Shown one piece after another: positions 26,801-38,800 of a DNA stretch of 64,000 nucleotides. Positions within the stretch are counted from its first letter, which is position 1; each line of letters opens with the position of its first letter. The stretch comes from Ornithodoros turicata (Eukaryota; Arthropoda; Arachnida; Ixodida; Argasidae). The translations under genes were made by a program, and so were the position numbers. The stretch is from contig NC_088203.1 in the NCBI RefSeq assembly GCF_037126465.1, forward strand, positions 78,216,168 through 78,280,167. Direction: 5' to 3'. The notes below the pieces were generated by a model that did no database searches, had not been told where the DNA came from, and was given only the letters and a program-made list of their open reading frames with translations.

Positions 26801-29800
26801 TCACAAATGGAAAACAAAGGTAGCAAGTGCTTTCTTTTTGCACTGGCAGTGCCTTCTGCATTTGTCGTGTAGGTGTGCAAGAGTAACTTGTGAGAGCGTT
26901 GTTCCTGACGGTGTTGCATAATTTGGACCAGCCTTCATTGGCACTGTAAAACCACATTCATCGACGATGTCATGTGGCTACACGCTTATTCGTGACATTC
27001 GTGTTCAGTGCTTTCTTTTTTTTTTTGTCTGGAGGCATACACCTCTCTATCATCTGTGACAACTGTGAATGCAGTTTCAAATGATTTTGCAGCACTGTTG
27101 TCATTCTAGTCTGGTTGGTTCTGTGCAGTGTCAGAATTGGAGAGACTTACTCCAATATCGTGACATTCCACTTTTCTATTATATCTGTCTCATCACATGC
27201 GTGCATGATTTGAAGACATATCGCACATAACTACTTCCAACTGCAAAGTATAGCAATGCAAAGGTCACTTCCACAAATCAAAACTGAAAAAAACATGTTC
27301 AAGGTGCGGGTAAGAGCTACGGATCCAATGGCACTGTGAAACTCAACACCAGCAAAATTTCTATATCTAGCCATAATTTAGCTGAGCTTAACCGTAATTG
27401 AACTGAAGAGTTTGTTGACAGTCAACTGAAGCGACGATCATGCTGGAGAAAGCGTATCACGCTTTTACTTGCCATTGAAGGGGAGCTGAACATGCTGTAG
27501 GGGAGGCCGTACACAACTACATACTAGTCTCAATTTCTGTCAGGGAATGTGTAGTATAGTGGACTCTCATTAATTCGAACTCGAGGGGGCCGGGATATTT
27601 GTTCGAATGAAACGGAGTTTGAACTAAGGGGAGATGCTCTCCTGGAAGGGGGCTTGCGCACAGGCAGCGCGTGCAGACTCGTTGCGACACACTTCGAGTC
27701 GTGTTATACGTTCACGGTACAGGTGTCACTTTAAGGCACATTTATATTGGTGTGATCCAAATCGTTACTGCTGCCAAACTTCGCCACTACCGTCGTTACG
27801 TTCCCGATGCCTAACCAATGTTATGACGGAGAAAACCACCAGAGCGTCGCGGCCGTTTCGACTTTGAAGGAAATACAACATCTAAGTTGACAAAAATTCA
27901 CTTACAGAAATTTTGAAGCAAGTTAGGGTTGAAAGCAGTCAGTAACTTATTTCCTTAAAGTTGAGCCATTCTTATGGTGACGTATCCTGTGCTCCATGCT
28001 CAGGGGATGTCGCAGGGATGTACAAGCTGCTAGTACTATCTACAACGTCCCATTGTGTACAAACGTGCAACATGTGTGTGATGTATGGGACATCTATTAC
28101 GTTTGCGACTTTTCTGTGATGTCCCAGGGATATGTGGTGTCCTCTGGGTCATTTTCATGTCTCAGTATGTTGTAACTGCTGATAAACTTTCAATTTCAGT
28201 GACTGTGTTGGTCTGCGTGACCCCTACTGTGCCTGGGACTCAGACAACAGTGCCTGCATCAATCCACCCCTCAGGTAATGCATTTTATGCTTGTGATATA
28301 AAGGTGATATAAAATGAGTATGACTGATAGATTATACGTCCAACTTTTCTGGATAGTCCTTGAGCATTTTGTTAACAAGATGAGTAAAGCATTTTTATGG
28401 AAAAAGGTTAATCAAGAATTTTCACAAGTGAACTTGTATGGCATCGCAGAGACTCTGCTGCATTAGACAATGCACGCAATAGCGATACACGAATGCAACA
28501 TGCTTTACCTTCGAAATTTACCATTGTATTCGTCAGTTATGCACATTATCTTCGGTTTTATAAATGCACCTCTTCTGTATTGCATATTAGGAATTTGTGT
28601 ATATCCTTGTTATCTACTACGTAACCTCTACGGAGCTTGAATTTTCAACCAACGGCTGGGCCATTTCAGGCAATGCTTGGTTTTCACTTTACTTGAAGTA
28701 ACTTTTTGTACAAAGATAATACTCATCATATCCAATGAAAATACTGAGCTCTGAGAAGGTCAAGCCCTACATTATCTGGTACCTAGTACGATAGTATTTG
28801 TTGGGGCTTTTATATTTACAACAAGCCTGTGTGGAAAGAAAATATTTGTTGGCATTTGTTGCACTTTTACCAGAATCCACAATATATACGTGATACGGTA
28901 GTGAAGTGTGGTATATATCATTTGCTTGCACCCGCGGTCACGCTTTGTTTTTAGCTAGTTTCCACTTTATATTGTAATGCCATATCATGTAACTTTCTTT
29001 TCTCTCTAGTCTTTTTTTTTCGTAATATACTCGGTACATGTGGTGCTGTTCTGTGTGTTTATGGTTTGGCTTTTGGTTGTAGTGCCTTCTGTGTTGTGCA
29101 GTTTTCTTTCGTGTGATTTACTTCAATCTGAAACAAAGTGTTCTGCAAAACAGGTCGAGACAGAGGGACAGCTTTGTACAGAATATTGAGGAAGGCTGGG
29201 ACCAGCGTTGTGGACAAGGTGAGTTGGCCTTTGATGTAAGAGGGGCAGACGCAGGAGTGTAGTCTCGGGGGTAACTATAGCAAGAATGCTTCCCTCTGCG
29301 TAGGCGTGATTCATCTCTGTTGCATCTTTGCTATTATTAGCAATTGTCTGCACAATATATTTTTGTTTTTATATGTTGTTGTACTGCTCGTTCTTGTCAA
29401 CAAGAATGCCTTGAACGTGGACAGCCTTGCAGGAATGCTTCCCAAATTGTCCCGTTTGACAATGTGCAACTGCACTACAATCAAGAATAGGGACACCTAG
29501 ACATGATGCTGGAAAGGAGCAATTTTCTGGTGGTACTAACCCCAGTATCTTGTGTGGTGGTTGTCCTCTGAGCACTTAAGCACAGTCTCTGTTTTCTGGC
29601 ACCCTTTCATGATCTTAGGAGGGCCCCAGGACATGGCACAACTTTCTTCAGTCATGACCACCACAGCCGAAAGCGTTTGTCCTCCTTGCGACTGCAACTG
29701 CCCGGCAGTTCCGACCGTACCCTCTTTCACTCCACCCCCTCCTTTGACATCTCCTGACGATGATCAGAGCAACAGCGTTGATCTTACGGAAGAGTTGAAC

Positions 29801-32800
29801 AGAATCAGTAGAGGCCAGCTGTTTGGTTAGTTCAACATGCCCAACAAAAACAGTCTCTGGTGGTGGTGCACTGCAGCATGTTTTTTTTTTCTATTACTTC
29901 TTCTCATCCTGACAACTGAGCCCGCTAACAGCACTCGTTGTAAATGGACAGAAAGGAATCTTGCCATCCTGGACATTTAAGTAGTGGTGGTGGTGGTGGT
30001 GATCTCTTCACTAGCAGAGATATAGTCGTCGTTAGTCTTAGTTTAAGAATGCGGTGATGGGAACTTGGGGATGAAGGATAGCCTTTGGGCTCTTTCATAA
30101 CGAAAGCACAAGCAGCTAGCCCCTCGTGCTGCACTCATGAAACACTAAAGAAATGTGCTTGAGCCAGTGTCATAGGCGTGTACTAGGTTCCTGGTGGAAA
30201 TGTAGGAAGTGTGTGTTCCTGCAACATGCAAGATAGCTATGAAACTTGAGTGCCTGAAGTTTCCTGTATTGTGCAACATTTTTAAGAATCCTGCAGAAAT
30301 CGTCAGCAAGTTGACCTGTGGCCATATGTCTTGTGAGCACAGTTTCTGTGGCATTACAGGAACAGGAAAAGCTAATCAGGATGCACCATGCTTCTAAGAT
30401 ATAAAAAATAATTAAGGAAAACACTAGTTCTTTCCTATTTCTTTTTAGAAGAGAAGCACTATTAGATTTAGCAGTTTCCCATCAGTGTGCGTCGCTCTGA
30501 CGGACCTTGTCCTCCAGCAAGTTCCCAACACTGAACACTAACCGACATTCTCAGCAGATTCATATATTGACCACACTGTCACTTATAGCTTCATAATTAT
30601 CTCAGTGACGACAGTCCCTTTCCCTCTGCTGTCATTCATTCCTTGGTGCTGACCAGTTCATTACCGAATGTGAGAAGACAAGCAACAGTCTAACCTTCTG
30701 CACCCATATGCAGACTTTCTAACATATGTCATGGTGATTTTTCATCAGCTGGGAACTAACTTATGGTGGTTGGGTTGCACTTTCATTGTAACACAGATCA
30801 GCATGTCACCTATGCAGATTGTTGCCCACGTGTTGTCATGGATGATTGTGTATTGGAGGAGCACTTTTCCAAGAAAAAAAGAAGGTAAAGCATGTGTGTC
30901 CACAGGCACACATAAATGAACATGTAATGCTTTCCTTTGCTCAGTATACAGTGCAGTTGCGTTCATCGTGTTAATTTGCGTGAATCATTCTAATTCTAAC
31001 TTCAGGATAGTTCAAACTGATGCTTGGGTCCAGCCAAATGTCCCGCCTATTTGAATGGTGGAAAACACCCGCAGACTCGAACGAATTAACGTGCACAATT
31101 AATTAATTGAATGAGTTTGCCCGACTATGCTCCAGCATGACCACGTGCGAGTCGACGCACTGCTGGTGTGCCAGACAGCTGTTTACTTATTGAGATTGGG
31201 CTACATTAGGCTAATAAATAAGTTTACTTATTACTCATACAACTGTGTGCGAGGGGTTAGGGGAGCAAGCAACGAATCACCGTAATGTGCGCAAACACAA
31301 CTGGCACGGAACGACGTTGCTTACTTGTGGTCAGCAAAATTGTAAGGCTCGCAGTTTTAACGCGATCAAGGCCCTTCCGATGGAAAAGCGTGGATGAAGG
31401 GCAATATTTTCCCAGGGTGGGTTTACAAGATCCATTATTCAAGTTTAAGGGGTTCGCATTTGAGTTTGGTTCAACATAGCAAACGTTGCTGATAGTAACT
31501 AAAAAAGTACAGGGCCGGTCGGTGCATGTGCCCTGTTCATTGTTCCTGGGTTTTAGTGTAAAAGTTGCCAAAGTCAGTTCTTGATAGTGTCACGGCTGAA
31601 GAAACAAATGCAGACGTGTACAACAGCTACATTATTCTCAGCCCCGCGATGTTTCGATGCTTGCTTTTAAAGAAGCATTTTGGTATACGAACGGGCATCT
31701 CATACTTACGGCATTACATGACCGCAAACATGCTGGACCGTGCCCAGTGGACCGTGACGCATCTCCAATGCAGCTAGGATGCAATGGCCCTCATTCGGCC
31801 CTCACTTCCTCTATTTCAAACCCCACTTTATTCAAACGAACCCCGTCGAGTCTGGGTTAATGGGATTGCACTGTAGCGTAATATTTCCTCAATGCTCATG
31901 TAGCTTTAAGCGTTCACTTTTAGTTGGATAGTGTGTCGATGCCTTGCTCCCACCTGGGCTCTCCACGACGCTTACTGTGTACTCCCACGAGCGACATCCT
32001 TATGGAAGATTCTAGTGGAAGAAAAAGCGAAAACGCCGCTCACAGAGACGAAGTTCCGTCCTGTGTTTTGTTGAGCATTCACACGTTGCAGAATATCGGG
32101 AGTGACGTACTGCGCACCTAGCAGATGCCGCCGTCAGTGTCTTTCCTTATCGTCTGCTAGAGAATATCTTGTCGCTGTGTTGCAGGATATTCCCCACGGT
32201 TAGCAGTATACGTGGACGCTGGACGTTGGGCGCTTGCGGTCAGAAAAATCTACGGCGTTTTTCGTGTATTCCGCTTCTGCGGGGAATGTCGCTCATGTGA
32301 ATACACGGTTATCGTACGAAGCTGCCGTGCTTCCTGTAACAGGCAGATCACTGGAGGGGTAAGGCACGAGACATGCAATCCCGTACAAGCATAACTGAAG
32401 CCCTCATGACAACTCGTGTGGCTTGGAAGGAGTTTGCAGTCCCCTCTTCTGACTGTCTGACTTACCTTGTGTGCGTGCGTGTGTGTCAGGGCACCCTCCT
32501 CCTGCGGCAGGCAAGGGCCCGCATCGATCCCCTCACCAGTTCCCAGGAGGAGCCGTGGGTTCGGACGACAACTCGCGGACGGTGGTGCACGGACTGGGTG
32601 GGCATGAAGGTGAGCCTTGCCCCTCCCTCTTGCACTCTCTCTTCTGTTTCTGCTAGCCCTCTCTCGCTATCTGGGTTTGCACTGTCTCCCTTGTGTTGTG
32701 TTCTCCAACCCTTGTCTGATGGTGAAAGCAGCCTTCCCCATTAACACCTGAATTTTTGTGCGAGCCTGTCACTTTTGTTTGTTGTTGGGGCAGTCGTTCC

Positions 32801-35800
32801 GTGAACTACATTTCGAAGGACAGTGTAGTTGAAGCACAGGAAATGTGGGAACTGAGGTGCAGTCACCAACTTGTTGGGGCTTGAGATGCCCGTGAAAGGT
32901 GCACACATTCACGCAACCGTGAAGAACGTAAACTCAACAACAGCGTTAATATTTTGTCATGCACTTATGTTCTTCAAGTTTGGGATATTCTTTGTGTATT
33001 TTTTGTGTGTCAGTTAAACATAATGGGCTCTGTTTTGATCCCACAGCTGACATCAGTAATAACACCGCACCTGCCTGTAGCAGTGTTTGCTGCTGCACTG
33101 GGTGTCTGTCCTTTATGTTGCACATGTTTATGACTACGGCTAAATGCCCATTCCATTGCAGGACCTTATTTATATGTGGTGTTTAGCTACTGTAAAAGTA
33201 GAAATTTTAGCGACAACCTAACTTTTGCGAATTACGTGAAATTAAGCTTACGCGAAATATAGATACAAAATAAAGAAATGCACTGACTTAACGTAACAGA
33301 TAGCAACTGTTTAATCAGATGTTTCGTCCATCATACGACCGACATCACCAGTGCCAGACTGAATGCGAGAGTCGCAAACCAGTCTCTATTTAAGTCATGT
33401 TCCAACAATGTTGGAACACTGGACATTATTTCGACTTCAACAACGCAGTGACCTTGGCACACGAACAAAGGTGGTGACCCAGAAAGCTTCTGGAGTCTTG
33501 GCTCATACACGGTAATCCTTCAACCTGTAACAAAAACCGTGGCCCCCTTCCCGAACTATTACTCCCATCTCCTTAAATAGCGACTGGTTTTCGACTCTCG
33601 CAATCAATCTGGCACTGATGACGCCTGATTAAACAGTTGTTAGCTGTTACGTTAAGCCGATGCATTTCTTTATTTTGTAATGACTTCCCCGGCTTTTGGA
33701 ACACTTTTGAAATATAGATAGCAGGGATGAAAAAGTATGGGCACTGGAGTTGGCGATGATATGAGTTCCACAAAGACAAATCGACTTGCCTGACGACCTT
33801 TATTCTCACAAATTCGATATTGTCAAAAATTTCTGTAATTGAAATGCTACCTTAACGTCACTAGTTTATTTGTATACTGTGTCACTTGGCATTGCAGATA
33901 CCGGCTTTCACAAAACCAGCATGTATGTCGTTGTCACGAGATTGAAGTCCACGCTAGGCCTCTATAACACTGCTGGCATGTAGAACCTTCATGACACAGC
34001 CAGCAGTGTCATGAACGGCCTATCTCTCTGATCCCACGATTTCCGCTTCGGGCCACTTCCACACGAATTCGCTGAATTAAGGTCCGGTGAAATACTCCCA
34101 AATAGTGATCCCACAAAAATTCCCGAATTATTAAGACCGCGAAATTAACCATTTTTACAATATTCTTTATTGTATCTGAGCTGGATTGAGGTTTTGTGAA
34201 CTAGTAACAAATAAGTTGCCTGTATATACTGCACCTACACGCTGTACATGCATACAAACATACAAACATGCGAAACACAATCGTAAAAGACATTGCATGG
34301 TCTACTTCCTAGCAATGCATACACTGAAAAGTTACCCATGTTATCTCCTCTCATCTGCATCCTCTTAACAAGCATTAAGCAAGAGTTATTGGCCATAACA
34401 CTGCATGGCTATTTCAGTTCATATTTTCTCCCTGTCCTTCACTAAAGAGAGCAGGCAGCTCAAGTGATTGTATGTTAGCGAGAGAAGTCGGAAAAGTACT
34501 CTGTATGTGGATATGAGCACCTCCAGAGTGGAGGTAGCCCAGGGCCTGCTTGCACGAAACTCTTTGAGTGCAACACTCAACGAATGTTTCACTCAAGCCT
34601 ATTGCACTCGGTGTGCATTGAGTCCAAAACTCGTGTACTCGTTGAGTGTTGCACTCAAAAAGTTTCATGCAAGCGGGCCCAGGACATCCAGCATACACAA
34701 TACACGTAATATTTTGCAAAGAAATAGTACTGGCATGCCTGCTGAGTATATTTGGAGCCTCGTGGGCTAGGGTTATACCTGGTAAAACACTTTTACGCCT
34801 CCCCGATTTGCATCGATGTCGCTTTGGGTAAAATACGAAGAGCACCAAAAACAAACTTGCCAAAGTGCAAATTCAGCCACCAATACGGGGACTGGGGAAC
34901 ACTATGGACTAGTCATTCTGAACAGCCACTCGATATCTTGTGTTCATTCATAATTAGAGCCTGAAGTTTTAGGGTTTTACCCGATTCTTTCCCGAATCGA
35001 AGGTTCACTCTTTAGGGTGAAACCCGATTTTTACCCGGAAAATTCCCCTCACCGGGATGTCTGTAGGAATGCACTAACTTACTTGTTTGGTAGCAAATGC
35101 AGTTACATCACCGTTTGTACCAAACCAGTACAGTTAGTTTGAGTAACTGAGCCCGATTTCTCCCCGAATTCAGCATGCTGGAAGTTTTTTCACCTGAATT
35201 CGCATGAATTTAGTGCACATGTTTATTTACCCGATTTTTACCCCCCAAATTTAGAAAAAAATATTTCCCAAAAACTTCAGGCTCTATTAATAATGCAAGA
35301 AGTACGTTTTCATTTACCACCCAAAAATCTGCTTTTCCGCCAAATTTTACAACATTTTAGGAATGCTGTAATAAAAAAAACTGATTTGCACCCCCCCGAT
35401 TTTCATAAAACATAAAACCTGAAAACACAGGGGTCTACGTATATAGGATGTTACTCCTCAAGGTACTTTAACAGATCTTGGCTGGCTGATCTTGAGGCAT
35501 CTCAGGTATTTTTGTGAATGCTTGTCAGATATCCAGGCCCTGTTGATTATTCGAAAATTTGACTTAATCTACTCCCTTGCATGGTTTCATTCCACATATC
35601 TAATAACACCACAGCACTGAAGGGCTGCCATAACTGTACATTATACTGATATTTAGTTTGCAATATCTATTACCAACCTACTTCGCATAGACAGTGTTTT
35701 CCAAACTGTGGGTTGTGACTTCCAGGAGGCTCGTGACAGATTCAGCAAAGGGTCGCGTAATGGCTCAGGAACTTGAAAAAAAAAAAATGAAAAAAATACG

Positions 35801-38800
35801 GACAGCAAATGATGTACTTTGACCATGATCTGCCCACTATTATGCGCCACAAAAGAGCTCATGGTAGCGGACAACGAGGGGTAACAAACAAGCGCACTTT
35901 AGTGAATAGGAATAGTCTGTACTGAACTGTACCGTAGGAACCGGCCTTAGTTTTTTGTTGTTGTTTGTTTGTTTGTTTGTTTTTTCTCGTCACGATGCTG
36001 TCTAGCCCAGCTGATTCACACTTACCATATTAACTGCCACATGAAATTTCAGTGTCAATCTTGTGTATTACTGTTCATGCACTAAAAATGGAAAAGCTGG
36101 GGGGTCGCGAAGTGATATCTTACATGCTCGGTGGGTCGCAGGGTAGCACGGTTTGGGAAGCACTGGCATAAAAGATTAGTTTATTAGTTTATTGGCATAG
36201 TCTATCAACATGCATCAAAATTTATCCTTAAATATTTAAGGATAAATTTTCTTTTACCATGTATGTTCCAGTGACTGCGGCATTCTTGCATTGTCATTTG
36301 TGTCTTTGTACTGTAGTACTTCCTTATCTATTTATTATACCATATCTTATAATTGACATGAAGTTTTCGTGCATGTTGTAAAGACTAACTTGCATCAAAG
36401 GTATCATCACAGTGTCCTGTTTCATGCACGTTGTTACCCTTTAGTCCTTGTGTTACTCTTTCTTTGTCCTCCTATGCTCCTTTTATGTGTCTAGTCCTGA
36501 TTCTTCGTGGTTATTTTGCCTGTCTGGTTGATTGGGTTCTTGTTTCCAAGTGAATGATCTTTTCCTTCTTTGAAGAGAGGGGCCAGGCAAGCCACCACTT
36601 TCTTAAAAGTACCTGATGATGGAAGTGTCGGTAATCTGTAGCCGTTCTGTTTCAGTCTAATCTAAAAAGTAGGACAGTATACTTTACAGGCGTTAAGTAT
36701 TTTATGCCATTGTTTTCTGCTTTTGCTGTACGACTCGTCCATACAACACAAAAGAGATGTCAAGGGATTTCCACAATGTGCTCGAACGTGACTGCACCCT
36801 GTGGTGTTTACGCTATGAGACACGACTTTTACACATATGTCTGTTTCACGGACTATCACCACTTTCTACACAGGGATGACAGTGCTCTGGTAACAACTGC
36901 AATTTATGCATTGAGCATTTTCTCTGCTTTCCATAAAGCCATGAGAAGATATCTGCTGCTGTATGCTCCTGCATACTTATACACATAGTGCGACAAGGAT
37001 AAAACTGCCGTAAGCAATTCTGAAGTATGCTGCGACAGCGACAGAAGTACAAAAGGAGAGGCATGTGCACATGTGCCGACGAGGAAGTGTGGCCTATGGC
37101 CTATGTGGCCTATGACAACGAACTTCTGCTTGTCCGAGCATCCATGGTCATGGAAGCAACACACCAGCGGCATGCCCGAGCAGGTTGAGGCGTGTCCCGC
37201 TCGTTGGTGGCAGCCAAGGTCGTGCTAAAGACTGGGAGGTGGTGGGTTTGAATCCTACCACCGGCTGTGCTGTCTGAGGTTTGCCCTAGTTTCCCTACTT
37301 TCCAGACAAATGTCGTCACAGTTCCTCCCGAAGTCGGCCCAGGACGTGTACTAACGACCTGTCCCCCACTCCTTTCTGCTGTCCTCTCTCCATCCGTCCA
37401 CATCTGTACGCTGCTCATAGTCACAGTTGCTTCGCGGCGCTAGCGCGGAATAATAAAAAAAATCATTGAAGCAACACTCAGTCAATCCTAGCTTCAGTCA
37501 GTTCAATTTTTATAAAGCAAGATCTTCGATTTGTTTACTGCCTTGACATGTCTCATCACCTTCTCATCTTTAAAGGAGTAATGAGGTGATCCCCAAAATT
37601 TTGAAATTTGTTTTTGGCTGCAGTGTGTTCTACAACAAATAAAATGAGCTCCTGCGAAAGAACTGGTCCTCAGGTGTGCGGTGCTCGTGTGTGAGGCCTC
37701 TGTTCCGCACACATTTAAATCCTTTAAAAATTATCCTGGAAAGATCATATTGGAGAATGAATGAAGAAAGGAGGAAGATGTGTCGTGACGTAGCCTGTTC
37801 CGCTGGCATGCGACTCATGACATAGACCAGGGCAGTTTAAGCAGGTACAAGCGGCGCGTGAGCTGAGAAAAAAAGGCACGGGATCTTGCCGACCTGGCGC
37901 GAGGATCATGACGGCTGTCCACGGCAGCTCTTTCAGACCATTTTTGTAAATGTGATCGCACAGTGACACCGCATGGCAAAAAAATATTTTACATGGTGCC
38001 CCCTGATGGACAGCTTGAAGAGTGAGACTGGGCTTCGAGCCACGTGAAATGTCTCCTCATTGTTCCTTTTCAGGTATTCATTCCTATTCATTGTATATCT
38101 TCATAATGCTTTTCGTTTTCGAGACATTCAGCTACATGATTGCAAAGCAGAATGGAGCGGAGAGACAACAAGACTGGAATGTGGCCGAAGATTGCACGGA
38201 GGAAGGGTAGAAAAAGGAAAGGCACAGCAAATGTGATCATTTGATGGGGTCCTTATTTGAGTCCTGCATGACAGAAAAAACTACCCCCTCCCCCCCTCAA
38301 GTGCTGAGTGGGAACTGTTAGGCATGCACCGCACTTTAGCCAGGAGCCAAGCCAAGTTGAATCATGTGTTGTCACTAGCAACTCAACTGGACACAGAAAA
38401 ACTACTTTGTTGGAACTGCCGAATTTCCATAGAAATAAAGGCCACCATCCAAAGTGAAATATAACTTTGCAGTATCCAATAGCTCACAGAGAAGTCCACA
38501 AAGAGTCGCCTTTCAGTCGCCTATCAGTTGCCTTTCGCATCAAACCTCATCCACAGCAGTGGAACTCGATGCCATGCTTTTCTTTCTGCAGCACATCATT
38601 GATTTTACCCCATGGGAATGGGTCGTGTTCACTGACTCAACATCTGTGCTGCAAGCAATTGAAAATTCTGGCATACGAGGCTCGTCCACACCGTCGGTGA
38701 TGGCTGTGTTAATGGCTTACAACCTTGTCTAGGAAGCAGGGCACAGGCTGGTTCTCCAGTGGGTTCCAGCCCATTGCGGTGTCGAAGGGAATGAACAGGC

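Noticed and set aside
27557..31873. A single 4.3-kb Tigger element
   Set aside because: Semaphorin exons 14-16 lie inside; the ends most likely come from separate copies.
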